64,000 nt of DNA from assembly GCF_019970045.1 (NCBI RefSeq), contig NZ_JAHXYI010000006.1, forward strand, positions 62,001 through 126,000. Direction: 5' to 3'. The notes under the pieces are model-generated. The model made no database searches, had not been told where the DNA came from, and saw nothing but the letters and a program-made list of their open reading frames with translations. A program made the translations under genes and the position numbers. The stretch comes from Chryseobacterium sp. GVT01B. GTDB lineage: Bacteria; Bacteroidota; Bacteroidia; Flavobacteriales; Weeksellaceae. Below, one piece after another: positions 45,262 to 55,808 of this stretch. Each line of letters starts with the position of its first letter. The first letter of the stretch is position 1.

Positions 45262-46500
45262 ATGGATATATTAAGATTTATAACAGCAGGAAGCGTTGAT
45301 GATGGCAAAAGTACCCTTATCGGCAGACTGCTTTACGATAGCAAAAGTATTTTACAGGACCAGTTGGAAGTCCTTGAAAAACATTCAAAAAATAAAAATG
45401 AAGACGGAGTAGACCTGGCTCTTCTAACAGATGGATTGCGTGCAGAAAGGGAACAGGGAATCACCATTGATGTTGCCTACCGTTATTTTTCAACAGCAAA
45501 AAGAAAATTTATTATTGCTGATGCTCCAGGCCACGTACAATACACGCGTAATATGATCACCGGAGCATCAAACTCTGACCTTATGGTTATTCTTATCGAC
45601 GCAAGAAAAGGCGTGATTGAACAAACCAGAAGACATTCCATCATCGCTTCTTTATTACAATTAAAGAAAGTCGCTGTAGCCATTAATAAAATGGATATGG
45701 TGGATTATTCGGAAGAAGTTTTTGAATCTATCAAATCAGAATACTCAAAAATTGCAGAAAATCTTGGATTAAACGATGTCACTTATTTTCCGATCTCTGC
45801 ATTGAAAGGAGATAATATCGTTTCAACATCTGCCAGAACAGACTGGTACAAAGGAAATTCACTTCTTAAATATCTTGAAGAAGTAACCCTGAATGAAGAA
45901 AAAAACAACGGAAGCCGTTTTCAGGTTCAGTATGTAATTCGCCCTCAGACCGAAGAACTGCATGATTACAGAGGATACGCCGGACAAATATTAAGTGGAA
46001 AATTCACAAAAGGAGACAAAATCCATATTCTTCCGGCAGATCTGACCACTGAAATTACTAAAATTGAGATCAATGGTATTGAAAAAGAGGAAGCTTTTGA
46101 AGGGCAGCCTGCAGTGATCCATCTTGCTCATGATTTAGATGTCAGCAGAGGAGATATTTTTGTCACGGAAGAACAGATTCCGTCCGTTGAAAAAGATCTG
46201 GAAGTTCTCTTATGCTGGCTTGATCAGAAACCTTTACAACCGGGGAATAAATACCTTCTGCAGCAGAACAGCAGACTTGTGAAAGCAATTGTTAAAGAGA
46301 TAGATTACAAGATCAATGTTAACACCCTGACCCATGAACAGGCAGACAGCGAAATTAAACTGAATGAAATTGTAAAAGTTACCCTGCGAACGGCACAGCC
46401 TTTGGTCTATGACAGCTTTACCAATAATAAAACAACGGGCTCTGCCATTTTGGTGGATGAAACGTCCAATTCAACGGTAGCAGCCTGTATAATTCAATAG
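45262..46500 (+). CDS. cysN: sulfate adenylyltransferase subunit 1 (GTPase)
   Basis: Elongation-factor-like GTPase of 412 residues that drives ATP-sulfurylase. The P-loop is GSVDDGKST (10-18), with DAPGHVQYTRNM (G3) and NKMD (G4). Two beta-barrel domains follow. It ends without the APS-kinase domain of CysNC proteins, consistent with the APS-type reductase. Confidence 0.94.
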   Translation: MDILRFITAGSVDDGKSTLIGRLLYDSKSILQDQLEVLEKHSKNKNEDGVDLALLTDGLRAEREQGITIDVAYRYFSTAKRKFIIADAPGHVQYTRNMITGASNSDLMVILIDARKGVIEQTRRHSIIASLLQLKKVAVAINKMDMVDYSEEVFESIKSEYSKIAENLGLNDVTYFPISALKGDNIVSTSARTDWYKGNSLLKYLEEVTLNEEKNNGSRFQVQYVIRPQTEELHDYRGYAGQILSGKFTKGDKIHILPADLTTEITKIEINGIEKEEAFEGQPAVIHLAHDLDVSRGDIFVTEEQIPSVEKDLEVLLCWLDQKPLQPGNKYLLQQNSRLVKAIVKEIDYKINVNTLTHEQADSEIKLNEIVKVTLRTAQPLVYDSFTNNKTTGSAILVDETSNSTVAACIIQ

Positions 46501-46504
46501 AAAA

Positions 46505-47335
46505 ATGGCAATTTCCGATCACTTAATAGAAAGAATTCATCAGACCAAACAAAATAGTAATCATGGATTCTTTGATAAGATAAAGACTAAAAGATGGGTT
46601 AAGGATTTGTATGAAACACTTTTCCTTCCCCAGAATGACAACACTGAAGATCAGCTGAAAAGAAATTTTGGAGCACTGCGGGAAACTCTTTCAGAACAGA
46701 TCAATACCGTAACAGGTGATCAGGACAGTACTGAGAAACAAGTGAATCAGTTTTTTGAATCTCTGCCTGACCTTTATGATCAGTTGGTACTGGATGCAAA
46801 ATCTATTGTAGAATTTGATCCTGCCGCCGATTCTCTGGAAGAAGTCTATCTGGCATATCCCGGCTTTTTTGCCACTTATGTCTATCGTATTTCACACCAG
46901 TTGTGGAGTCAGAAAGTGAAAATATTACCGCGTGTCATTTCAGAGTATGCTCACAGCAAGACAGGAATTGATATTCACCCGGGAGCTACCATCGGAAAGT
47001 CTTTTTTTATTGACCATGGGACAGGAATTGTGATCGGGGAAACAACAGTCATTGGAAATAATGTCAAAATCTATCAGGGAGTTACCCTCGGAGCCTTGAA
47101 TGTTTCCAAAGAAAAAGCTCACCAGAAAAGGCATCCCAATATTGAAGATGATGTGATTATCTATTCTGGAGCAACTATTTTGGGAGGCGAAACTACCATA
47201 GGCAGAGAAAGCATTATCGGAGGAAATGTCTGGATAACACAGGATGTTCCTGCCAATTCGCTGGTTTACCACAAAAGTGAAATAAAAATAAAGGATAATA
47301 CTTCATTACCCGAATCATTAACCTTTGTGATTTAA
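46505..47335 (+). CDS. cysE: serine O-acetyltransferase
   Basis: Makes O-acetylserine for cysteine synthesis. The protein has 276 residues: an N-terminal helical domain (to about 140) and a left-handed beta-helix of hexapeptide repeats (GIDIHPGATIGKSFFIDHGTGIVIGE, IYQGVTLGA, HPNIEDDVIIYSGATILGG). The catalytic His is in FIDHGTG. It starts four bases after cysN. Its N-terminal domain resembles the EpsC-like Bacteroidota form more than E. coli CysE. Confidence 0.9.
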   Translation: MAISDHLIERIHQTKQNSNHGFFDKIKTKRWVKDLYETLFLPQNDNTEDQLKRNFGALRETLSEQINTVTGDQDSTEKQVNQFFESLPDLYDQLVLDAKSIVEFDPAADSLEEVYLAYPGFFATYVYRISHQLWSQKVKILPRVISEYAHSKTGIDIHPGATIGKSFFIDHGTGIVIGETTVIGNNVKIYQGVTLGALNVSKEKAHQKRHPNIEDDVIIYSGATILGGETTIGRESIIGGNVWITQDVPANSLVYHKSEIKIKDNTSLPESLTFVI

Positions 47336-47357
47336 AAAAACAAAAAAATAAATTGAT

Positions 47358-48269
47358 ATGAGATTTCAGAACGCATTAGAAACGATTGGAAATACTCCCG
47401 TCGTAAAAATTAATAAATTATTCAATTCAGATCACGAAATCTGGATTAAACTTGAAAAAAGCAACCCTGGCGGAAGCATTAAAGACAGAATCGGACTGGC
47501 GATGATTGAAGATGCAGAAGCAAAAGGATTACTAAATAAAGACAGTACCATCATAGAACCTACCAGCGGAAATACAGGAATAGGTCTGGCTCTGGTAGCA
47601 GCTGTAAAAGGATACAAACTCATTCTTGTCATGCCGGAAAGCATGAGTATAGAACGCCGTAAAATTATGGAAGCTTACGGTGCCGAATTTGTACTTACCC
47701 CAAGAGAAAAAGGAATGAAAGGCGCTATCGAGAAAGCTAATGAATTGGCTCAGGACACTCCTAATTCATGGATTCCAAGACAGTTTGATAACCCTGCCAA
47801 CGTAAAAGTCCATGTTGAGACTACTGCTCAGGAAATTTTAAAAGACTTCCCGGACGGACTGGACTACATCATCACCGGAGTAGGAACCGGAGGACACATC
47901 ACAGGAATTGCAAAAACCGTCAAAGAAAAATATCCTAACGTAAAAGTATTCGCTGTAGAGCCGGAATTGTCTCCTGTTTTAAGCGGAGGAAGCCCGGCAC
48001 CACACCCACTACAGGGACTAGGAGCTGGATTTGTTCCTTCCATTCTGGATATTACCCTTTTAGACGGAGTGATTACCGTAGGAAAGGAAGAAGCTTATGA
48101 GTACGCCCTCAATGCCGCTAAAAAAGAAGGCCTTTTTGTGGGAGTTTCCACCGGAGCCGCTTTAGCAGCCATCGCAAAACAGTTGCCTGAAATACCATCT
48201 AACGCTAAAATCCTGACGATTAATTACGATACCGGAGAAAGGTATCTGTCTGTGGAAGGACTCTTCTAA
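47358..48269 (+). CDS. cysK: cysteine synthase A (O-acetylserine sulfhydrylase)
   Basis: PLP enzyme of 303 residues that joins sulfide and O-acetylserine. The PLP Lys42 is in GGSIKDR, the substrate loop [10 protein letters not shown] is intact, and the phosphate-binding [10 protein letters not shown] is near residue 175. Placed directly after cysE, with which it may form the cysteine-synthase complex. Full length. Confidence 0.94.
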   Translation: MRFQNALETIGNTPVVKINKLFNSDHEIWIKLEKSNPGGSIKDRIGLAMIEDAEAKGLLNKDSTIIEPTSGNTGIGLALVAAVKGYKLILVMPESMSIERRKIMEAYGAEFVLTPREKGMKGAIEKANELAQDTPNSWIPRQFDNPANVKVHVETTAQEILKDFPDGLDYIITGVGTGGHITGIAKTVKEKYPNVKVFAVEPELSPVLSGGSPAPHPLQGLGAGFVPSILDITLLDGVITVGKEEAYEYALNAAKKEGLFVGVSTGAALAAIAKQLPEIPSNAKILTINYDTGERYLSVEGLF

Positions 48270-48292
48270 ATCCTTAATTAACATCTACTTCA

Positions 48293-49138
48293 ATGAAAAC
48301 AAATATAAAATCACCAAAGGTTTACCTTATCGGTGCAGGGCCCGGCAACCCTGAACTGATCACTGTAAAAGCAGTAAAAGCGATCGCAGAAGCAGACGTC
48401 ATTTTATGTGACCGCCTTGTAAGTCCTGAGATTCTGGAAACATACGTCAATGAAAATACAGAAATCATCTATGTAGGGAAAGAATGCAGCAAAAATGCTT
48501 CCACCCCTCAGTCTCATATCAATACTTTAATGGTGGAATATGCTCGTCAGAACAAAACTATTGTAAGGCTGAAAGGAGGAGATGTTTCCATATTCTCCAA
48601 TATTCTGGATGAACTGCAGGCTTTAAAACAAAATCATATTCCTTACGAGATCATCCCGGGAATTACAGCAGCTTTAGGAGCAGCAGCTTTTGCAGGGATG
48701 CCTTTAACAGCAAGAGGATATTCTACATCCGTTCGTTTTCTGACCTATTATAAATCAGAAATTGTAACTGAAGAATACTGGAAAGAACTTGCTTTTACTA
48801 ATGATACTCTTGTTTTCTACATGTCCAAAGGAAATCTTACTCCTCTTGTAGAAAAGCTTATACAGCTAGGGATTTCTAGTGATAAAAAAATTGCAGTCAT
48901 TGAACAGGCCACAACGCCTTATCAAAAGGTGTACACGTCATCTTTTGATGATTTTAACGAAAAATTCGGAGACAAAGTCTTTGCATCACCTTCTTTGGTT
49001 GTAGTTGGCAAGATTGTCAATCTGCATGAAGAGTTTTCATGGCTTAAAAATGCAGAACAGGAAGGTCTTTACTTCAAATCAGTGGAAAACGGAAGTCTAA
49101 TCCCTACAACTCAAAATTTCTTTGAATATGCTGTCTGA
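48293..49138 (+). CDS. cobA: uroporphyrinogen-III C-methyltransferase
   Basis: SAM-dependent methyltransferase of 281 residues that makes precorrin-2 for siroheme, the cofactor of sulfite reductase. Motifs: VYLIGAGPGNPELIT at the start, VRLKGGDVSIF and IPGITAALGAAAFAGMPLTARG. The later siroheme steps are probably done by the precorrin-2 dehydrogenase-like domain of the fusion protein at 55809. It overlaps the cysJ reading frame by 11 bases. Confidence 0.93.
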   Translation: MKTNIKSPKVYLIGAGPGNPELITVKAVKAIAEADVILCDRLVSPEILETYVNENTEIIYVGKECSKNASTPQSHINTLMVEYARQNKTIVRLKGGDVSIFSNILDELQALKQNHIPYEIIPGITAALGAAAFAGMPLTARGYSTSVRFLTYYKSEIVTEEYWKELAFTNDTLVFYMSKGNLTPLVEKLIQLGISSDKKIAVIEQATTPYQKVYTSSFDDFNEKFGDKVFASPSLVVVGKIVNLHEEFSWLKNAEQEGLYFKSVENGSLIPTTQNFFEYAV

Positions 49139-50840
49139 AACAAAATTAAATGTATTAAAACAAATCTCCGGAGACCTCTCCAGAGATGAAGCCATCTGGG
49201 CAAGCGGATATCTTGCAGGCATTGCCGGAGGAACTTCACTGACCGCCGTACTACCGCCACAGCAACTCAATAACAGCACTCAAAATGCTGTAAAAAAGAT
49301 AACTCTGGCTTACGGAACAGAAACCGGAAACAGCAAAAAACTGGCTACAGCATTGGCAGGTATCGTGAAGAAAAAAGGACTTCAGGTTAAACTTGCTGAT
49401 CTTTCGCAATACAAACCTAAAGATCTGGCTAAAGAAGAATTCTTTTTCGTAGTCATCAGTACACAGGGAGAAGGAGAACCACCAGCTCTTGCCAAAAAAT
49501 TCTACGATTATATTCATGAAAATGAAATCAATCTCAGCGGACTGAAATATGGAGTACTGGCCTTGGGAGACAGCAGTTATCCTCTGTTCTGCCAAACCGG
49601 AGAAGATGTAGATTCACGTTTTGAAATATTAGGCGCTCAACGCATTATTCCAATAAAGAAATGTGATATTGATTACGAGCAGGAAGCTTCCCATTGGGTA
49701 GAGCATGTATTCGACACCGTTCATAAAAATGCTGGTCAGAGTACAAAAAATGTTGCAGCATCAAAGATTACTTCCGGTAGAAAGAAATATCAGGGGAAAG
49801 TTTCGGCTATCATTAATCTGAACGATATTACTTCTGAAAAAGAAACGTATCATATTGAAATTGAAACTGAAGAAGCACTTGTCTATCAACCAGGAGCAGC
49901 TTTGGGAGTTATTCCGTTCAATTCAAAATCTGTCGTGGATGAAATTATTACGCTGACAGGAATTGATCCTCAAAAACAAATAGAAACATCAAAGGTTACA
50001 GCTTCTGTTGAAGAACTGCTGTACAAGCATCTTAACATCAGTTATTTACTCAAATCTGTTGTTGCTCAATATGCAAAAATAACGGGACATTCCATCCCGG
50101 AAGTGAGACTCAGCCTTCTTGATCTCCTCAGAATTTATCCCGTAAAAAATGCAGATGAATTTGAAGAAATCCTACAGATAGTAACTGCTCAGGCACCCCG
50201 CCTGTACTCAATTTCTTCGTCGCTGGAAGCTCATGGTGACACGGAAATTCATATTACGGTTGCGAGATCAGAATTCTTTATTGATCATCAGAAACACAAC
50301 GGGTTATGCAGTGGTTTTCTAAGTGAATTCAAAGAAGGAGAAGAGGTGGAATTTTATATTCAGGATGCAGGACACTTCAAACTGCCGGAAGCCGATAAAG
50401 ATATTATCATGATAGGACCGGGAACGGGTATTGCACCTTTCAGGTCTTTCCTTTGGGAACGTGATGCAACGGGTGCAGAAGGAAGAAACTGGCTGTTTTT
50501 CGGAGACAGGAATTTTGTTTCAGATTTTCTTTACCAGGCTGAACTTCAGGATTTCCTTAAAACAGGCAGCTTAACGCATTTAGACCTTGCTTTTTCCAGG
50601 GATACAAATGAAAAAGTATATGTTCAGCACAGGCTGGAGCAAAAATCTCAGGAAATATTTTACTGGTTGGAAGGGGGCGCGTCAGTATACGTATGTGGCG
50701 CTAAAGAACCGATGGCCCGTGATGTGGAACAAACACTTCTGACCATTATTCAGAATGAAGGAAAACGCAGCAAAGAAGATGCTGTAAACTATCTGGAAGA
50801 AATGGAGCTTGACGGCAGATATGCCAAAGATGTTTATTAA
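49128..50840 (+). CDS. cysJ: diflavin reductase, sulfite reductase flavoprotein subunit
   Basis: NADPH-linked electron donor for sulfite reductase, 570 residues. After about 55 N-terminal residues come a flavodoxin-like FMN domain (LAYGTETGNSKKLATAL, STQGEGEPP), an FAD-binding barrel (APRLYSISSS) and an NADPH domain (IGPGTGIAPFRSFLWER, VYVCGAKEPMARDVEQTL). The ATG at 49128 lies inside the end of cobA; a TTG six bases earlier is possible. Immediately upstream of cysI. Confidence 0.93.
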   Translation: MLSETKLNVLKQISGDLSRDEAIWASGYLAGIAGGTSLTAVLPPQQLNNSTQNAVKKITLAYGTETGNSKKLATALAGIVKKKGLQVKLADLSQYKPKDLAKEEFFFVVISTQGEGEPPALAKKFYDYIHENEINLSGLKYGVLALGDSSYPLFCQTGEDVDSRFEILGAQRIIPIKKCDIDYEQEASHWVEHVFDTVHKNAGQSTKNVAASKITSGRKKYQGKVSAIINLNDITSEKETYHIEIETEEALVYQPGAALGVIPFNSKSVVDEIITLTGIDPQKQIETSKVTASVEELLYKHLNISYLLKSVVAQYAKITGHSIPEVRLSLLDLLRIYPVKNADEFEEILQIVTAQAPRLYSISSSLEAHGDTEIHITVARSEFFIDHQKHNGLCSGFLSEFKEGEEVEFYIQDAGHFKLPEADKDIIMIGPGTGIAPFRSFLWERDATGAEGRNWLFFGDRNFVSDFLYQAELQDFLKTGSLTHLDLAFSRDTNEKVYVQHRLEQKSQEIFYWLEGGASVYVCGAKEPMARDVEQTLLTIIQNEGKRSKEDAVNYLEEMELDGRYAKDVY

Positions 50841-50882
50841 ACGAAGTAAAGAAGTATTCGTAAAAAATTAAAGGAAATAGTT

Positions 50883-52559
50883 ATGAACAATGATAAAGAA
50901 AACCTTTCACCGGTAGAAAGGATTAAAACCAGCAGTAACGGGCTCAGAGGATCTTTAAAAGAGAGCCTTGCTGATCAATTTACCGGAGCTATCCGGGAAG
51001 ATGACCAAACTTTGATCAAATTCCATGGAATGTACCAGCAGGACGACAGAGACCGAAGGGAAGAGCGTGTCTCCAAAAAACTGGAATGGCTATATTCCTA
51101 CATGATCAGATTAAGGCTTCCCGGCGGCTTTTTAACTCCGGAACAATGGGTAGGATTGAATGAAACGGCCGAAGATCACTCAACAGGAACCATCAAAGTA
51201 ACGACAAGACAAACCATTCAACTGCATGGTATTTTAAAATCTCATTTAAGACCTACCATTCAGAGTTTCAATCTGCAGCATCTGGATTCTATTGCAGCTT
51301 GTGGGGACGTCAACAGAAATGTAACCTGTACAGCCAATCCTTCAGAATCCCCTTTACAGCAGGAAGCTTACGAACTGGCAGGGAAAATCAGTGAAATGTG
51401 TCTTCCAAAAACCAAATCTTACTACGATATCTGGATTGATGACGAACTTTTGGTTGATCGTAAAGCAGAAGAAGATCCATTATATCAGGACAGATATCTT
51501 CCAAGAAAACTGAAAATAGGAATTGCTGTTCCGCCCAATAATGATGTAGATGTATTTATCAATGATATTGCACTGATCGCAATTATTGAGAATAATAAAA
51601 TTGTGGGTTACAATATTGCTGCCGGAGGTGGACTAGGAGCTACTCACGGAAATGAAGCCACTTATGCCCGTCTTGCATCCATCCTTGGATTTGTAGATAC
51701 CGAAGAAAAAGTATTGAAGGCCGTCTACGAAATCATCACGGTTCAAAGAGACTTTGGAAACAGAAGTGACCGAAAATTATCAAGGTTAAAATATACCATT
51801 GATAAATTGGGTATTGACCAATACAGAGCTGAAGTAGAAAAAAGAACAGGATTCAGTTTCGAACCGGCCCGCGAATTTAAGTTTGAACAGAGAAAAGACC
51901 GTTATGGCTGGATTCAGAATCATGAAGGAAAATGGTTTTACACTGTATTTGTAGAGCACGGAAGAATCCTTAATACAGCTGAATATCCTTTAAAATCAGG
52001 ATTATTAAAAATCGCACAAACGGGAAAAGCTAATTTCCGTTTTACCTGCAACCAGAACCTTATTCTGGCTGATATTGATGAAAAAGATAAGATTGAAATT
52101 GAAGATATTTTAAAAGAATACGGAATCTTTAATTATACAAACGGTGCAAGTGCCTTACGTAAAAATTCTGTTGCCTGCGTAGCTTTAAACACCTGTTCAC
52201 TCGCTTTAGCAGAAGCTCAGCGTTATCTGCCTTCTCTGGTCACAAAAATAGAACCTATTCTTGAAAAATATGGCCTTTTGGAAGAAGATATCACGATCCG
52301 TATGACCGGCTGCCCAAATGGCTGCGGAAGATCTCCCAATGCTGAAATCGGATTTGTGGGAACAGCCTATGGAAAATATAATCTCCACATCGGAGGAGAC
52401 CGCCTGGGAATGCGACTGAATACAAAATTTAAAGAAAATATTGGTGAAGAAGAAATTCTGACCACACTGGATGAACTTTTCGGAATTTATGTACAGAAAA
52501 GACTTACAGAGGAAACATTTGGTGATTTTTCATACCGTTACTTACACACCTTAAATTAA
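50883..52559 (+). CDS. cysI: sulfite reductase hemoprotein subunit
   Basis: Siroheme and [4Fe-4S] enzyme of 558 residues reducing sulfite to sulfide with six electrons. Cluster ligands Cys432, Cys438 (ACVALNTCSLA) and Cys477, Cys481 (TGCPNGCGRS) are present, as are the anion-binding Arg/Lys residues in TIKVTTRQTIQLHG. It completes the sulfate-to-sulfide path. A very short Cys-tailed reading frame starts four bases after its stop. Confidence 0.95.
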   Translation: MNNDKENLSPVERIKTSSNGLRGSLKESLADQFTGAIREDDQTLIKFHGMYQQDDRDRREERVSKKLEWLYSYMIRLRLPGGFLTPEQWVGLNETAEDHSTGTIKVTTRQTIQLHGILKSHLRPTIQSFNLQHLDSIAACGDVNRNVTCTANPSESPLQQEAYELAGKISEMCLPKTKSYYDIWIDDELLVDRKAEEDPLYQDRYLPRKLKIGIAVPPNNDVDVFINDIALIAIIENNKIVGYNIAAGGGLGATHGNEATYARLASILGFVDTEEKVLKAVYEIITVQRDFGNRSDRKLSRLKYTIDKLGIDQYRAEVEKRTGFSFEPAREFKFEQRKDRYGWIQNHEGKWFYTVFVEHGRILNTAEYPLKSGLLKIAQTGKANFRFTCNQNLILADIDEKDKIEIEDILKEYGIFNYTNGASALRKNSVACVALNTCSLALAEAQRYLPSLVTKIEPILEKYGLLEEDITIRMTGCPNGCGRSPNAEIGFVGTAYGKYNLHIGGDRLGMRLNTKFKENIGEEEILTTLDELFGIYVQKRLTEETFGDFSYRYLHTLN

Positions 52560-52563
52560 TTAT

Positions 52564-52647
52564 ATGGCTAATTTTCATTATGATCTGAAAAAAAACAAAA
52601 ACAATCAACCTCTTCTTTTAGGCAGACGAATGTGTATGTGTTGTTGA
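52564..52647 (+). CDS. 27-residue mini-ORF with Met-Cys-Met-Cys-Cys tail, candidate cysteine leader peptide
   Basis: Starting four bases after the cysI stop, this frame reads ATG, 26 further sense codons and TGA. The peptide is hydrophilic and basic (MANFHYDLKKNKN, then NQPLLLGRRMCMCC), with three Cys among the last four residues directly before the stop. Cys codons are otherwise rare. Placed between the cysteine-synthesis operon and a TonB receptor gene, it is arranged like a leader peptide whose translation stalls when cysteine runs short. Actinobacterial sulfate genes have comparable Cys leaders; I know no described case in Bacteroidota. It could also be a chance frame. Confidence 0.5.
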   Translation: MANFHYDLKKNKNNQPLLLGRRMCMCC

Positions 52648-52767
52648 TTCTCAAATAACAATATATACAAAGCTGTTTCAACTTTTTGAACTATGAGGAA
52701 AAGTTAATACGACATCCTGTCATTGCGAACATAAGGCAAAGCAATTTCAGCATTATATTAACGGCAT

Positions 52768-52825
52768 AAACCACCCCGTCAAAAATTCATTGAATTTTTG
52801 CCACCCCTCCAGAGGAGGGGAATTC
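52768..52825 (+). repeat. REP-like repeat, copy D
   Basis: Copy in the 279-base gap between the Cys-tailed mini-ORF and the TonB receptor gene. The second hairpin is CCCCTCC/GGAGGGG. No other gene, promoter box or terminator is obvious in 52648-52926. Confidence 0.75.
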
Positions 52826-52926
52826 TAAGCCCTTCAATTGTAACATAAAACGATATTGAAAATTTTCATCATTAAAGGTAAAAAAATTCAGACAGCTTCA
52901 TTCTCAATCTAAAAAATGAAGAAAAA

Positions 52927-55803
52927 ATGAAAAACAAAAAGCAGGGAAATTTTCTACCTAAAGCAGGTATTATAGCATTTACATTTCTATTTTTTAACCT
53001 TGCAGAAGCACAGCAGCAGCTTATAGAGCTTAGCGGAAGCATCAAAAATACAGGAACACACAAAGGTCTCGATTCTGTAAAAGTACAGATCGAAAATACA
53101 CAGGACACTGCATTAACGGATCAACTGGGGAATTTTAAAATCAGAACAAGAGTTACTATACCGTTCAGAGTGGTTATTCAGAAAGATGGTTTCTCCAGTC
53201 AGACGGTTGAAATTCTTTCTCCTTCCAACAAAATAACAATAGGGCTGAACCCTCAGAATACCATCATTGATGATGTCGTGATTTCAGCTTCCAGAGTTCC
53301 GGAAAAAATATTAAGATCTCCGATTGCGATTGAAAAAATTGATATCAAAACGATCAGGGAAAGTCCGGCAGCATCATTTTATGAAACGCTGGAAAACGTA
53401 AAAGGGTTACAGCTTTTAACCTCCAGTCTTACCTTAAAAATTCCTAATTCAAGAGGATTTAACTCGCCTAATAATTTTCGTTTTATGCAGTTGGTAGATG
53501 GTGTAGATGTACAGTCTGCAACGCTGGGAGTTCCTTTGGGAAACGCAATAGGGCCTACGGAACTGGATATCCAGTCGATGGAAGTAACCCCGGGAGCCGC
53601 TTCAGCACTGTACGGAATGAATGCCATTAACGGACTGGCAAGTTTACAGACGAAAGATCCGTTTACTTCTGAAGGAATAAGTGTTTATTTCCGTGGCGGA
53701 GTGAATCATGTGGACAATGTCAATCATAAAATAAGTTCTCTGGGAGAAAGTGCCATCCGCTTTGCAAAAGTGTTCAATAAAAACTTTGCAGTAAAGGTGA
53801 ATGCTTCGTATTTCAGCGGAACAGACTGGATTTCCAACAATCTTAACGATCAGAATTCCGGTTCATCGGTAACAGCCAATCCTAATTTTTCGCTGGCCAA
53901 TAATCCGGCTGAAGACCTTTGGAATAAATACGGGGATGAAAGAAACAACCGTGTTGCCGTAAAAGTGGATTACAACGGTAAACCTACTACATTCAACGTT
54001 TCCAGAACAGGATATCTTGAGAAGGATCTTGTGAGTCCTGATGTGAAGAATATCAAATTCGATGCAGGATTATATTACCGTTTCGGAGACCAGTGGAGAA
54101 CTTCTTACGTTTATCGATATGGCTTGCTGGATGGAACTTTCCAGAGAGGAAATAAAATCCGCTTGCAGAACGCTACGGTTCAGAACCATAAAGTAGAACT
54201 GACAGGAAGAGAATTAACCTTCAGAGCTTATGTATCTATTGAAAATACAGGAGATTCTTATAACCTGAAGCCTTTGGCAGACAATCTGGATCTTACGAAT
54301 CTTTCCAATACCAAATGGAAAAATATATTTTAGACTGCTCTTCAGAACAATTTAAATGGAGGAGTAAATCTTAATGATGCATTTATTCTCGCCCGTCAGG
54401 AAGCCGATAAAAACAGGGCAGTCCCCGGAACCGCAGCCTTTGAACAGTTAAAAAATACCATTATCGGAATCAATAACTGGGATTCAGCCAATGCAGGAGT
54501 TGCAGGAGCTCCGGCAACAGGAGGGGCAAAGCTTGAACAGAAATCCAGGTTTTATCAGGGTGAACTTACCTATGACTTCAGCAGATTTGTGAAAATTTTC
54601 AGCCTTCTGGCTGGTGTAGATTATCGCCTCTACAGTATTACTCCGGATGGAAATAACTTTGTTGATTTCAACCGTCCTGTGAGTGAAAGAAATATTCCTT
54701 TAGCCAACGGTACATTCGGGAAAGATGTTATCTATCAGAAATATGGAGCTTTTGCACAGATTACCAAGCTTTTCTTTGATGATAAATTAAAAATCAATGC
54801 CGCATTACGTATCGACAGAAACCCGGAGTTTGAAGCAAAGCTGAATCCAAGAATTAGTGTGGTGTATTCTCCTGTTAAAGAGCATAACTTCAGGGCGTCT
54901 TTTCAAAACGGATATCGTTTCCCTTCGTTATTTGAAGCACTTTCTTTCGTGAATAACGGGAATGTAAGAAGAGTAGGAGGTCTTTCAAAAGTAAATGACG
55001 GATTAGGCTATCTGGAAAACTCCTATACACTGGCTTCTATTGACCGGTTCACCTCAGCGGTAAACGCAGATATAGATGCAGGAAAAACCCAAAGCCAGGC
55101 TGCTCAGGATAATAAACAGCTTCTAACAGTAGCCAACTTACAAAAACTGCAGCCGGAAAAAATCAACTCATTTGAAGTAGGATATAAGTCTGTGTTTTTC
55201 AATAATAAACTGGTGCTGGACTGGGATTTCTATTACAATATTTACGAAGGATTCCTGGGGCAGGTAGAAGTGGCCGTTCCAAAAAACAGCCAGGTGGGAA
55301 GCAATGCAGCCGTACTTGCAATGCTCGACAGAAGTAAGCAGGACAGATACAGAGTTTATACCAATAGTAACAGCACTTACAAAAGCTATGGGACCTCTTT
55401 AGGAATCCGTTATAATATTACCGGAAACTATAATGTGAACACCAATGTTTCCTATAATGATCTTGCTTCCAATAATAATTCAGACCTGTTTATCACAGCT
55501 TTCAACACTCCAAAATGGATGGTGAATGTAAGTGTAGGAAACAGAGAGATTGTCAAAAACATAGGGTTTACTCTTGTGGCAAGATGGCAGAGCGGTTTTA
55601 TGTGGGAAAGTCCTTTAGCATCAGGATCAATTCCGGCTTATTATACGATTGATGCACAGGCAACATGGAAACTCCCTGAAATTCATGCAAATATTAAAAT
55701 TGGAGCCACCAATTTGCTTAACCGCCGTTATTTCCAGTATGCAGCGGGCCCAGAAATCGGAGGACTATATTATCTCGCTTTTACTTATGACTTAAAACTG
55801 TAA
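52927..55803 (+). pseudogene. TonB-dependent receptor interrupted by one in-frame amber codon
   Basis: Outer-membrane receptor of about 958 codons: signal peptide, carboxypeptidase-regulatory-like domain (about 30-115), plug (DDVVISASRVPEK ... VTPGAASALYGMNAINGLASL) and a 22-strand-type barrel ending FTYDLKL. Codon 469 (54331-54333) is TAG, but the same frame stays open for another 490 codons and continues the barrel without a break (TALQNNLNGGVNLNDAF). A change of CAG (Gln) to TAG would explain it. Frame-shifted bases are not involved. Its position between sulfate assimilation and a siroheme/sulfite gene suggests uptake of a sulfur compound. It may be a real pseudogene, a recent mutation, read-through or a sequencing error. 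Confidence 0.85.
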
Positions 55804-55808
55804 TCAGG

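Noticed and set aside
54589..55803. Separate gene starting with GTG in the second half of the TonB receptor
   Set aside because: The frame is the same as the first half, and the 255 bases between are fully coding, so this is one gene with an internal amber codon.
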